Below, piece by piece: positions 7,935 to 16,962 of a DNA stretch of 37,706 nt (within the stretch, counting starts at the first letter, position 1; the number at the start of each line of letters is the position of its first letter). The stretch is taken from contig JAGWBC010000002.1 in assembly GCA_021296115.1 (NCBI GenBank), positions 3,086 through 40,791 of the forward strand, read 5' to 3'. Position numbers and translations under genes: made by a program. A model generated the notes under the pieces. That model was not told the DNA's origin. It did not search any database and saw nothing but the letters and a program-made list of their open reading frames with translations. Origin of the DNA: Anaerolineae bacterium. Its GTDB lineage: Bacteria > Chloroflexota > Anaerolineae > Aggregatilineales > Phototrophicaceae.

Positions 7935-10277
7935 ATGGATTTCCTTAACGACCCGAACGCATTGCCTTGGCTTATCCCGGCCGGGCCCTTGCTGGCCTTT
8001 CTGATTATCACGCTGATCACCAACAAGTCGAAGCTGACGCCGGCCACGGACCAGCATGAATACGGCGGTCATCATCCGGATTACGAGGGCATGTCCGTGC
8101 CGGTGGTTCACCCCTGGAGCCGCGTAATCAGCGTCGTTGTGGGCATGGTCGGTGTCATCGCGGCGCTCTTGATTAGTTGGCAGACGCTTAGTATCGCCTC
8201 TCAGTTGCATCACATCGGCGAGGAAGTGCTGGCAAGCAGCATCGTCTGGATGGACACCGGCGACACCACGTTTAATATGGGCGTGCTGGTTGACCCGGCC
8301 ACCGTGATTATGCTGGTGATGGTGCCAATCGCCGTCTTGATGATATTCATTTACTCCATCGGTTATATGGCGCACGACCCGCGGCAGGCTCGCTTTTTCG
8401 CGCTCATTTCGCTTTTCGCCGGCGCCATGCTGACGCTGGTGGTGGCCGATAATGTGTTGCTGCTATTCGTCGGCTGGGAGATTATGGGCGTCTGTTCCTA
8501 CATGCTTATCGGCTTCTGGTTCGAGAAGGAAAGCGCCTACAAAGCCGCCATCAAAGCATTTACCACTACACGCATCGCTGACGTGGTCATGCTCTTGGGC
8601 ATCGCCTACCTATACAGCATCACTGGCACCCTTAGTTTCCGCGAAATTATGTACAATCCGGAAACGCTGGACATGCTGGCCACGACCACGCCTATCATTT
8701 TTGGCGGCTGGACCGTCAGCGCGGCTAGCATCATCGGCATCTTTCTCATCATCGGCACGGTGGGTAAATCGGCGCAGTTCCCGTTGCACGTTTGGCTGCC
8801 CGACGCCATGGAAGGGCCTACGCCCGTTAGCGCGATGATCCACGCCGCGGCCATGGTCTCGGCTGGCATCTTTTCGCTCATTCGTTTGTATCCGCTATTT
8901 GCCGCCGGCGGCGATCCACATCACGGCCTTATGACCGAGCCGCTGGCATTCATGGCGGTGGTCGGCGCATTCACGGCTTTGCTCGCGGCAACAATGGCGG
9001 TGGCGCAGAACGATGTCAAAGCTGTGCTGGCCTATTCGACGATTTCGCAGTTGGGCTTCATGATGGCGGCCTTGGGCATCGGCGCCTATATCGCGGCCGC
9101 CTTCCATCTCATCACCCACGCTTTCTTCAAAGCCCTGCTTTTCATGGCGGCCGGCTCGGTGATTCACGGCATGGAGCATGGCGAGCACCACGTACACGAA
9201 CACGCTCATGGACATCCTTCCCCTGATGCTTCGGGAGAAACGAGGGGGGTAGAGCACTTTGACCCGCAGGATATGTTTAATATGGGCGGCCTGCGCAAGA
9301 CCATGCCGGTCACCTTTTGGACATTCTTGATCGGCGGCTTGTCGCTATCCGGCTTGCCGATCATCACCGCCGGATTCTGGTCCAAAGACGAGATTCTGGC
9401 GGACGCCTGGCTGGGCATTGAGAAATACGGCAGCGGCGCCCATGCGCTGGTTTTTGTGCTGCTGGCCCTGGCGGCCTTCATGACCGCCTTTTACACCATG
9501 CGGCAGATATCGCTGACCTTCGGCGGCGAGCCGCGCACTGAAGCCGCCAAACATGCCAGCCTGGGGCAGGGACTCATCAGCTTTACCATGACGCTGCCGC
9601 TGATCATTCTGGCCGCGTTCGCCATCGTTGCCGGCTTCGTCGGCGTGCCGACAGATTTTCCGGTGCTGGGTCCGATCTTCTCGCCGGAGTACAACGCCTT
9701 TCATCATCTGGTGATCGAAGCGCTGCCGCTGTCCGAGTCGACCGCCGCCTTCGCCTCCTTGCCCGATTATCACCCGCACGCGCCGCCCTTTAACATCGTG
9801 CCCGTCGCCACTTCGTTTATGGTGGCGCTGCTGGGTTTGTGGCTGGGATACATGGTCTATTGGCGCAATCCGCTCAAAGCCGGGCAGAGCGATCCGCTGG
9901 TGAAGAGCCTGGGTCCGCTGCATCCCTTGTTCAAGAACCGCTATTACCTGGACGACATTTATGGCGATGTATTCGTCAAGCCGTCGCAATGGCTGGCGCG
10001 GCAGGTAATCACATTCCTCGATCGCGGCATTATTGACGCCATCTTGCATATCATCGCGCGGATTTCCACCTGGCTGGGCGACTTGACCAAGGTCCTGAAC
10101 CTCTGGCTCATCGACGGGGTCGGCGATGGCATCCCGATTGCCATCTTCAACTTCGGCGGCTGGCTGCGGCGTATGCAAACAGGACGGATTCAGCAGTACC
10201 TGCTGCTGGTGCTGATCGCTGCCGTTCTTATCGGCATCGTCCTGGTTCTGTCGTCGGGCGCGGCGCTGGCGCAATAG
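7935..10277 (+). CDS. nuoL: NADH-quinone oxidoreductase subunit L, elongated
   Basis: 780 residues against about 610-660 for most NuoL. Proton-channel residues are present: Glu in LFVGWEIMGVCSYMLIGFW, Lys in IGTVGKSAQFPLHVWLPDAM, the His/Lys region ITHAFFKALLFMAAGSVIHG, and SKDEIL in TM12. There are three additions: a hydrophilic loop near residues 33-57; a His-rich loop after VIHG (about residues 415-440); and a lengthened segment between LDRGIID (from residue 694) and RRMQTG (to about 749). The latter spans 55 residues from DRG to QTG, against 28 in Thermus Nqo12 as I recall it. This segment is part of the lateral helix HL that clamps the antiporter-like subunits. Start ATG 7935 has a weak ribosome site. 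Confidence 0.95.
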   Translation: MDFLNDPNALPWLIPAGPLLAFLIITLITNKSKLTPATDQHEYGGHHPDYEGMSVPVVHPWSRVISVVVGMVGVIAALLISWQTLSIASQLHHIGEEVLASSIVWMDTGDTTFNMGVLVDPATVIMLVMVPIAVLMIFIYSIGYMAHDPRQARFFALISLFAGAMLTLVVADNVLLLFVGWEIMGVCSYMLIGFWFEKESAYKAAIKAFTTTRIADVVMLLGIAYLYSITGTLSFREIMYNPETLDMLATTTPIIFGGWTVSAASIIGIFLIIGTVGKSAQFPLHVWLPDAMEGPTPVSAMIHAAAMVSAGIFSLIRLYPLFAAGGDPHHGLMTEPLAFMAVVGAFTALLAATMAVAQNDVKAVLAYSTISQLGFMMAALGIGAYIAAAFHLITHAFFKALLFMAAGSVIHGMEHGEHHVHEHAHGHPSPDASGETRGVEHFDPQDMFNMGGLRKTMPVTFWTFLIGGLSLSGLPIITAGFWSKDEILADAWLGIEKYGSGAHALVFVLLALAAFMTAFYTMRQISLTFGGEPRTEAAKHASLGQGLISFTMTLPLIILAAFAIVAGFVGVPTDFPVLGPIFSPEYNAFHHLVIEALPLSESTAAFASLPDYHPHAPPFNIVPVATSFMVALLGLWLGYMVYWRNPLKAGQSDPLVKSLGPLHPLFKNRYYLDDIYGDVFVKPSQWLARQVITFLDRGIIDAILHIIARISTWLGDLTKVLNLWLIDGVGDGIPIAIFNFGGWLRRMQTGRIQQYLLLVLIAAVLIGIVLVLSSGAALAQ

Positions 10278-10289
10278 GGAGACGCATTC

Positions 10290-11924
10290 ATGATTGATGT
10301 TTTCGGGATAGACGCGCTCTCGGTTCTGGTCTTCGGCCCGGCTCTTAGCGCCTTTGTCGTAGCGTCGCTCGCCTCGCTGGGCCCCAGCAAACAAGTCGGG
10401 CGCTGGGTCGCGCTGATTCTGTCGCTGCTGCTGGCGCTGCTATCCATCAAGGTCTTTTTCGATTACCAAGCCGCCGGCCTGGCGATTGGCGATGATCAGT
10501 TCATCGTGACGCAAGACAGCGCCTGGTTCGAAGCGCTGAATTCGCGCTGGACGCTCGGCATTGACGGCATCAGCGCTGTCATGGTTTTGCTCACCGGCAT
10601 CTTGACGCCGCTGGCGATCCTGGCCAGTTGGAATATCGAAGATCGCTCGAATATGCACTTGGCGCTGCTTCTATTATTTGAGACCGGCAGCATGGGCGTT
10701 TTCGTGGCCATGGACCTGATGGTCTTCTTCCTCTTCTATGAGTTGACGCTGGTGCCAATGTACTTCCTCATCAATCAATGGGGCAGCCTGCCAAAAGCCG
10801 GCGTGAAGTTTAGCGGGCGCTTCTACGCGTCGACCAAGTTCATGCTCTATTCCTTTGGCGGCACGCTGGGCATGCTGCTGGCGACCCAGCTGATCGGCTG
10901 GTCGGCCGGTACCTTCAACATTACTGCTTTGACCGAGACCTGGCCGCTCTTCCGGCAAGGCGAGGCGCTACTGGGCACGGACGTCAGCACAGTGAAGGCG
11001 CTGGCATTTGTTGGTTTCTTCGTGGCTTTCAGCATCAAAATACCGATCTGGCCTTTCCACACCTGGCTGCCTGATGCTCATGGCGAAGCGCCGACGGCCG
11101 GCTCCATGCTGCTGGCTGGCATAATGCTGAAACTAGGCGCCTACGGCTTCATTCGCTTGGTTATCCCCTTCTTCCCGGATGTCTGGCTGACCGAAGTGGC
11201 GATCATCGGCGTCAATGTGGCTACGCTCTTCGCGATTCTGTCTGTAGTCGGCATTGTGCTGGGGGCCTTCGCCGCCTTTGGCCAGACCGACATCAAACGT
11301 CTGGTCGCTTACAGCTCGGTCAATCACATGGGTTTCGTCGGCATCGGCATCGCCGTGATGGCGCAAACTTACGCGCAGATTTGGACGGGCGCCAATCCCA
11401 ATCCCGACCTGCAATCGGCGATCCTGGCGACCAACGGTACAGTCCTGCAAATGTTCAATCACGGGTTAAGCTCGGCGGGCATGTTTTTGCTCGCGGGCGC
11501 GCTTTATCACAAAACGCATACGCGCGAGCTTGGCGATTACGGCGGGCTGTGGGTGAAGGCGCCGGTGATGGGCGCGATCTTGCTCTTTACCAGTTTCGCC
11601 AGCCTGGGTTTGCCCGGCCTGAACGGATTCGTCAGCGAATTTTTGATTGTTCGCGGCGCCTGGCCGGTCTTCACCACGCTGACCGCCATCGCTATGATCG
11701 GTTTGCTTTTCACAGGCGGCTACATCCTCAAAGGCATTCGCGCCGTTCTTCATGGTCCCTTTAACATGCGCTGGCGCGATTACAATCTGGAGCTGACGCC
11801 GGCAGAGCTGCTGGGCATGGCGCCGCTGCTGGTATTGATGCTGTTGACCGGTGTCTATCCGAATTGGATCCTGCCGATTATCAACACCACGGTGTCGACC
11901 ATATTCGCCGGCTTGGCGAGCTAG
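10290..11924 (+). CDS. nuoM: NADH-quinone oxidoreductase subunit M, copy 1
   Basis: 544 residues and about 14 helices. The channel residues are standard: Glu in FLFYELTLVPMYFLINQWG, Lys250 in FSIKIPIWPFHTWLPDAH (TM7), Lys in GIMLKLGAYGFIR (TM8), and Glu in PGLNGFVSEFLI (TM12). Loop 6-7 holds a moderate insertion around FNITALTETWPLFRQGEALLGTD. This copy looks like a full proton-pumping antiporter module of complex I. It follows nuoL by 12 bp and is followed by the second NuoM gene after 10 bp. Confidence 0.93.
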   Translation: MIDVFGIDALSVLVFGPALSAFVVASLASLGPSKQVGRWVALILSLLLALLSIKVFFDYQAAGLAIGDDQFIVTQDSAWFEALNSRWTLGIDGISAVMVLLTGILTPLAILASWNIEDRSNMHLALLLLFETGSMGVFVAMDLMVFFLFYELTLVPMYFLINQWGSLPKAGVKFSGRFYASTKFMLYSFGGTLGMLLATQLIGWSAGTFNITALTETWPLFRQGEALLGTDVSTVKALAFVGFFVAFSIKIPIWPFHTWLPDAHGEAPTAGSMLLAGIMLKLGAYGFIRLVIPFFPDVWLTEVAIIGVNVATLFAILSVVGIVLGAFAAFGQTDIKRLVAYSSVNHMGFVGIGIAVMAQTYAQIWTGANPNPDLQSAILATNGTVLQMFNHGLSSAGMFLLAGALYHKTHTRELGDYGGLWVKAPVMGAILLFTSFASLGLPGLNGFVSEFLIVRGAWPVFTTLTAIAMIGLLFTGGYILKGIRAVLHGPFNMRWRDYNLELTPAELLGMAPLLVLMLLTGVYPNWILPIINTTVSTIFAGLAS

Positions 11925-11934
11925 GACTGCATTC

Positions 11935-13656
11935 ATGGATGGAACTGGATTCTCAGTTCTCACAGCGATCATCTTCATCCCGATCATTGCGGGTGTGGTT
12001 ATCCTTTTCCTCGATCGCAAGAACCGTGATCTCGTTCGCGGCGTCGGCATCACGGCCGCCTCGGCAGTGTTGGCGCTTTCGCTGGCCGTCTTCTTCGGTT
12101 ACGACAATTTCGTCAAGTCTGAAGATGGCTTAATTAGCCAACAGCAAGCCCTGCTTAAATCCGGCGCGGAGCTCAGCGGCGCGCAGATGTTCGCTGATGC
12201 GCTGGCCTTTGAGCAGCGTATCGTCTGGGTGGAATCGCTCGGCATCGCTTACCACGTTGGCGTCGACGGCGTATCTGCGCCGATGGTGCTGCTGACCGGC
12301 ATGGTGGCGGTGGCCGGCGTCTTGATTTCCTGGAATATCCAGGACCGCCTGCGCGAATTTATGGCCTTCTTTATGTTCCTAGTGGCCGGCGTATACGGCG
12401 TATTTATCGCGGTCGATCTCTTCATGTTGTTCTTTTTCTATGAGCTGGCGATCTTCCCCATGTACCTCTTGATCGCGGGTTGGGGCTGGGTCAAGCTGCG
12501 CGAGTACGCGGCCATGAAGCTGACGCTCTACATTTTGGTCGGCTCGGTCTTTGCGCTTGTCGGGGCGGTAGCCATGTACTTCGCCGCGGGCGCCTTCTTC
12601 GCTGGCGGAGGCGCTGATGTCTTTCATGCGGCGCTCGAAAGCGGGCTGCTGCCGGCGGATAGCCAGCCCTACAGTTGGAGCATCACCCAGTTGACGCTGG
12701 CTGCGGAAAATGGCGCCTATTCGCTTGAGATTCTGGGCATTGAAGGTTTGAGTTTCGCGCGCTTCTGGTTCCCCTTCATGTTTATGGGATTCGGCGTATT
12801 GGCCGGTGTCTTCCCCTTCCACAATTGGTCGCCGGACGGCCACGTGGCGGCGCCTACAGCTGTCTCCATGATTCACGCCGGCGTGCTGATGAAGGTCGGC
12901 GCATTCGCCGCCTTGCGCGCGGGAGTGCAGCTGCTGCCAGATGGCGCGGACACGCACTTGCCCTGGATCGTATTTTTGACGCTGATTAATGTGGTGTACG
13001 GCGCGCTCATCGCTTTCCGTCAGCGCGACTTCAAATATGTCATCGGCTTCTCGTCGGTCAGCCATATGGGGCTGGTTAGCATGGGCTGGGCCACGATGAA
13101 CCTCACCGGCATGACCGGCGCCGGCATTCAGATGTTCAGCCACGGCGCGATGACCGCGCTGTTCTTCGGCGTCGTCGGCATGGTTTACGATCGTTCGCAC
13201 ACCCGCGATATACCCAGCTTGGGCGGCTTCATCAAGGTGATGCCTTGGGTGGGCGTGGCCTTTGTCATCGGCGGTTTGACCAGCATGGGTATGCCCGGCT
13301 TAAGCGGCTTCATAGCGGAGTTCCCGATCTTCCAAGGCATGTGGGCCGCGTCGGAGCAGATCACGCTGCAGCTGGGCAGCTTCCAGCTGAGCAACTATTA
13401 CAGCGTCATGGTCATCATTGCCGCTTCCGGCATCGTCATTACGGCTGCATACGTGTTGCGCGTCGCCGGGCAAGTCTTCTTTGGCGAATTCGACGTCGAG
13501 CGCTTCCACGATGTCGGCAACATCGACATGACCGACCGCATTGTGCTGATCATTCTGGGCGCGCCCTTGATCATCCTGGGCTTGTATCCGCCCATCATGG
13601 CGCCCATGATCGAGTCCGGCATACGACCCCTTATCGCCTTGTTGGGAGGTGGCTAG
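11935..13656 (+). CDS. nuoM2: NADH-quinone oxidoreductase subunit M, copy 2 (TM7 lysine replaced)
   Basis: 573 residues. The upstream extension of the frame overlaps nuoM1; ATG 11935 with AGGA 8 nt before it is the start. It belongs to the NuoM family: FFYELAIFPMYLLIAGWG (Glu kept), AGVLMKVGAFAALRAG (TM8 Lys kept), and MGMPGLSGFIAEF (TM12 Glu kept). At the position of the conserved TM7 lysine the sequence reads FGVLAGVFPFHNWSPDGH, so Lys is replaced by Leu289. Loop insertions occur at about residues 60-100 and 225-275. Its sequence is clearly distinct from nuoM1, so this is an old paralogue rather than a recent duplication. Such second NuoM proteins have been described in complex I variants with an extra pump module. 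The stop codon directly abuts nuoN. Confidence 0.92.
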   Translation: MDGTGFSVLTAIIFIPIIAGVVILFLDRKNRDLVRGVGITAASAVLALSLAVFFGYDNFVKSEDGLISQQQALLKSGAELSGAQMFADALAFEQRIVWVESLGIAYHVGVDGVSAPMVLLTGMVAVAGVLISWNIQDRLREFMAFFMFLVAGVYGVFIAVDLFMLFFFYELAIFPMYLLIAGWGWVKLREYAAMKLTLYILVGSVFALVGAVAMYFAAGAFFAGGGADVFHAALESGLLPADSQPYSWSITQLTLAAENGAYSLEILGIEGLSFARFWFPFMFMGFGVLAGVFPFHNWSPDGHVAAPTAVSMIHAGVLMKVGAFAALRAGVQLLPDGADTHLPWIVFLTLINVVYGALIAFRQRDFKYVIGFSSVSHMGLVSMGWATMNLTGMTGAGIQMFSHGAMTALFFGVVGMVYDRSHTRDIPSLGGFIKVMPWVGVAFVIGGLTSMGMPGLSGFIAEFPIFQGMWAASEQITLQLGSFQLSNYYSVMVIIAASGIVITAAYVLRVAGQVFFGEFDVERFHDVGNIDMTDRIVLIILGAPLIILGLYPPIMAPMIESGIRPLIALLGGG

Positions 13657-15153
13657 ATGGAATTTGGTCTCTGGGCACAGCTGCCTTCCGTTCTGCCGGA
13701 AGTCGGCCTGACCGCGCTGGCGATCGTGGTGTTGTTCGCGGATCTTTACGGTTCAGCGGTGACGCGCCGCAATGTCGTCACTATTTCCGCGGTAGGCATG
13801 GCTTTGCTAGCGCTCGTGCCCCTGATCTGGCTGCCTGATCCCGCGCTCTTCGAAAACGGCACGCTGCTCTGGGGCGGCATGGTCAACTACGACCCGCTGT
13901 CGCAGATCTTCAAGGTGATGCTGTTGCTGGCGGGCGCAGTGACCTGTTTGATGGCGACCGGCGACAAGGGCGTCGGCGACAAGGGCGAATTCTATCTGAT
14001 CGTTATCGTGGCCACGCTCGGCGGCGTCATGATGTCGAGCGCCAGCGACTTGATTCTGGTATTTGTGGCGCTGGAGACCCTGTCGATTCCACTGTACATG
14101 CTGGCCAGCTTCCGCCGCGGCGATACGCGCTCGGCTGAGAGCGGCATGAAGTATTTCCTTTACGGCGCTTTTGCCTCTGCCATCATGCTCTTCGGTTTCA
14201 GCTTGCTCTACGGCTTCACTGGCACGACCAATCTGGCCGGCATTGCGGCGTCATTGGGCAGCGGTATCGGCGACAGCATCGTCGGCGTGATGACCGCGCT
14301 GGTGATGGTCGTGGTCGGCTTCGGCTTCAAGATCAGCGCCGTGCCCTTCCACTTTTGGACGCCCGATGTCTACGAAGGCGCGCCAACCCCGGTAACGGCA
14401 TTCGTCAGCGTATCCAGCAAGGCCGCCAGCTTTGCGCTGCTGGTACGTTTCCTGACAGCCGCCTTCCCGGTTGAGCTAGCTATCGGCGGCGTCATCATCC
14501 AAGATTTCTGGGTTAATCTGCTCATCGTCGTCTCGATCGTGAGCATGACCCTGGGCAACGTAGTCGCCCTGCGCCAGAGCAATATCAAGCGCCTGCTGGC
14601 TTATTCATCGATCGCCCAAGCCGGCTACACGCTCATCGGCGTGGCCGCGCTGCAGGGCGCGAATGACAGCCTGGCGGTAGCCTCCGTGTCCTTCTATATG
14701 TTCATGTATATCTTCACCAATCTGCTGGTGTTCGGCGGCGTCATCCTCTTCATTTCGGCGACGGATTCGGAAGAGATCAGCGATATGGCCGGTCTTAATC
14801 GGCGCAGTCCTTGGCTGGCGTTGTTCATCACCATCGGCCTGCTTTCGCTGGGCGGGATTCCGCCGGCAGCCGGATTCTTTGGAAAGTTCTTCTTGTTCCA
14901 GGCGGCGGTCAACGCCAACCTGGTGGGTCTGGCGCTGATCGCGGTCACCAATGCCATCATCGCGCTCTACTATTATTTAGTGGTCATCAAAGTGATGTAT
15001 GTCGATGTCAGCCCGGACGATGACAAGCCGATTGCGCTCCCGCGCTCCTATGCCTGGTCCTTGGGCATCACAGCGCTGGTTGTCATATTGTTGGGGACGG
15101 TCGCTGTGACGCCGATTTACGAATGGGCCACTTTGGGCGCGGCCGGTTTATGA
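13657..15153 (+). CDS. nuoN: NADH-quinone oxidoreductase subunit N
   Basis: 498 residues and about 14 helices. NuoN hallmarks are ALETLSIPLYMLASFRRGD (TM5 Glu), GFGFKISAVPFHFWTPDVYEGAPTPV (TM7 Lys), RQSNIKRLLAYSSIAQAGY, and GGIPPAAGFFGKFFLFQAA (TM12 Lys). It is the antiporter-like subunit nearest the quinone site. The ATG immediately follows the nuoM2 stop codon, and GGGAGGTGG at the end of nuoM2 acts as the ribosome site. It is the last nuo gene, 97 bp before atpZ. Confidence 0.96.
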   Translation: MEFGLWAQLPSVLPEVGLTALAIVVLFADLYGSAVTRRNVVTISAVGMALLALVPLIWLPDPALFENGTLLWGGMVNYDPLSQIFKVMLLLAGAVTCLMATGDKGVGDKGEFYLIVIVATLGGVMMSSASDLILVFVALETLSIPLYMLASFRRGDTRSAESGMKYFLYGAFASAIMLFGFSLLYGFTGTTNLAGIAASLGSGIGDSIVGVMTALVMVVVGFGFKISAVPFHFWTPDVYEGAPTPVTAFVSVSSKAASFALLVRFLTAAFPVELAIGGVIIQDFWVNLLIVVSIVSMTLGNVVALRQSNIKRLLAYSSIAQAGYTLIGVAALQGANDSLAVASVSFYMFMYIFTNLLVFGGVILFISATDSEEISDMAGLNRRSPWLALFITIGLLSLGGIPPAAGFFGKFFLFQAAVNANLVGLALIAVTNAIIALYYYLVVIKVMYVDVSPDDDKPIALPRSYAWSLGITALVVILLGTVAVTPIYEWATLGAAGL

Positions 15154-15179
15154 TTGCGGTAGCTATGCTTATTCGTTTG

Positions 15180-15188
15180 TGATAAAAT
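15180..15188 (+). promoter_or_regulatory. Candidate extended -10 promoter before the Fo genes
   Basis: TGA-TAAAAT in the nuoN-atpZ gap, without a recognisable -35 at the right distance. It could give the ATP synthase genes an internal start in addition to read-through from nuo. Weak evidence. Confidence 0.25.
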
Positions 15189-15250
15189 TCTCGAAGTCTG
15201 CCCGCCAGACGGCCAGACGACTGGTTTGCCGATGACAAGACGTGCAGTTT

Positions 15251-15520
15251 ATGAAGCGAAATAACAATCCCCTTTCGACATATGGATTGGTTGCGGGGGT
15301 TGTTGGGCAGGTCGGATGTTTAGTCCTGCTGGTTATTCTTGGAACGATTTTGCTCGGCCTGGCATTGGATGAGGCCCTAGGGACAGGCCCGACTTTCATA
15401 TTCGTGATGCTGCTGGTCAGCGTCCCCTTGAATCTGGCGGTTCTGTTCTTTTATACGCGTCATAAAGCCAGGCAGCTGCAGGGCGCTGCCAGACAGAAGG
15501 AGGAAGATATAAGTGAATAG
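15251..15520 (+). CDS. atpZ: AtpZ/AtpI-type F0F1 ATPase accessory protein
   Basis: 89 residues, two membrane helices forming a hairpin (about residues 10-35 and 43-62), and a charged C-terminal tail. The pattern LGTILLGLALDEALGTGPTF resembles the ATPase gene 1 (AtpZ) family, small proteins encoded ahead of atpB in many bacteria and implicated in Fo assembly or cation handling. An upstream GTG at 15242 is in frame, but ATG 15251 begins the conserved part. The ribosome site is poor. Its 3' end overlaps the start of atpB by 8 bp, which suggests translational coupling. The family call rests on topology, motif and position. Confidence 0.7.
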   Translation: MKRNNNPLSTYGLVAGVVGQVGCLVLLVILGTILLGLALDEALGTGPTFIFVMLLVSVPLNLAVLFFYTRHKARQLQGAARQKEEDISE

Positions 15521-16931
15521 TTTTTGGAACGGAAAACGCCGTTTCGTCGCTTTACTCATGTTCCTGGGTGGTGTGTTCGTCGCGCTGCGCGTTCCACCGG
15601 TCATACCCTTCATCCAGCTGCCCGGCGAGAAGTTCCCGGCAGGCTACGATATCCCCTTCCTGGATATCCGCCTGACGAATACTTTTGTCGGCTCGGTCAT
15701 CGTCTGGATTGTGCTGCTCCTATTCGTGGTCTACGTCACCCGGCGCCGGCCCAAAGATGGCAACGAAGTGCCTCCAGGCGGCTTCTACAACATGTTCGAG
15801 ATGCTCTTCGAGGGCTTGATGGGTTTCGTCGGCGGTATCGCTGGCGGCCGTCACTTTCGCTTGATCTTCAACATGTTTATGACGATTTTCCTGGTCGTGT
15901 TGCTGGCCAACTGGATGGAGCTTGTGCCCGGGGTCGACACCATCGGCTTCATTCATCCGCACGTCAAGGAAAAGTACGACGTGGAGAAGGATGAGTACAA
16001 GGTAGTCACAACCGACGGCTATGAGATTTATCAGGGCTTCCTTGGCATCTCCTACGTCAACGGACAGTGCGACTGGATCAGCCCGGCCGACGAAGCGGCT
16101 GCTGATGAAGCGGCGCTGACTGCGGCGGCAGCGGCGGCCAAGGCTGTCGAAATGGACCTGAGCCAGGACGCCGCCTATGCTCGTTATCAAGCCGAGCACG
16201 ACGACCACGGCGAAGGCGAAGCGACTGGCGATGCCCACGGCGACGATACGCACGCTGGGGAAGCGGTCGAGTCTGACGAAGCCGCGGCGGCCTACGACGA
16301 AGTGCTGGCTGCGCGCCTCGCTGAGAAGCAAGCGCGCAGGGACCGCAGTTGCTACACCGGTGTCGCGCCGGCGCCATGGGAAACTGGCGGCGACGATCAT
16401 GAGGACGAAGGCGAACATGCCGACGAGAAACACGACATCCTGCTGCATCCAGACCCGCGCAGTGAAGAGGCGAAACATGTGCCTTGGGTCGTCTTGCCTT
16501 TTGTGCGTGTGCCTTCCACCGATCTGAACATGACGCTGTCTATCGCCTTGATTGCCTTCGTCATGATTCAGTACATCGGTTTCAAGGCGCTGGGCATCGG
16601 CTATCTGACCAAGTTCTTCAACTTCTCCACGCTCTTCAAGTCGCCTTTGGGCGGTATTGATGTGGCGGTAGGTCTGCTGGAACTGATAGGCGACTTCGCC
16701 AAAATCCTGTCGTTCAGCTTCCGTCTCTTGGGGAATATCTTCGCCGGGTCGATTCTGCTCTTCGGCATGAGCTTCCTGGTGCCGATTTTGCCCTGGCCCT
16801 TCTTCATCCTGGAGTTCTTCGTCGGTGTCATTCAGGCGCTGGTATTCGCCCTGTTGACGGCAATCTTTATGAATCTGGCGACGGTCAGCCATCATCACGA
16901 TGATGAGCATGACCATGCCGAAGCACACTAG
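15513..16931 (+). CDS. atpB: ATP synthase subunit a with large acidic/His-rich insert
   Basis: 472 residues, against about 240-300 normally. The Fo core is intact: the ANWMELVPG helix end, STDLNMTLSIALIAF, the essential stator arginine in LSFSFRLLGNIFAGSILL, and the final FFVGVIQALVFALLTAIFMNL helix. Between VPGVDTIGF (to about residue 146) and STDLN (residue 335) lies an insert of about 185 residues rich in Ala, Asp, Glu and His, with two cysteines (NGQCDWIS and RDRSCYTG). By standard topology this TM2-TM3 loop faces the outside. There is also an extra hydrophobic N-terminal segment (about 10-28) and a His/Asp-rich C-terminal tail. Start is GTG 15513, with a strong AAGGAGG 9 nt before it, overlapping the atpZ stop. 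Confidence 0.95.
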   Translation: MNSFWNGKRRFVALLMFLGGVFVALRVPPVIPFIQLPGEKFPAGYDIPFLDIRLTNTFVGSVIVWIVLLLFVVYVTRRRPKDGNEVPPGGFYNMFEMLFEGLMGFVGGIAGGRHFRLIFNMFMTIFLVVLLANWMELVPGVDTIGFIHPHVKEKYDVEKDEYKVVTTDGYEIYQGFLGISYVNGQCDWISPADEAAADEAALTAAAAAAKAVEMDLSQDAAYARYQAEHDDHGEGEATGDAHGDDTHAGEAVESDEAAAAYDEVLAARLAEKQARRDRSCYTGVAPAPWETGGDDHEDEGEHADEKHDILLHPDPRSEEAKHVPWVVLPFVRVPSTDLNMTLSIALIAFVMIQYIGFKALGIGYLTKFFNFSTLFKSPLGGIDVAVGLLELIGDFAKILSFSFRLLGNIFAGSILLFGMSFLVPILPWPFFILEFFVGVIQALVFALLTAIFMNLATVSHHHDDEHDHAEAH

Positions 16932-16962
16932 TCTAGTTTGAGCAAATCTGGAGGAAACATCA

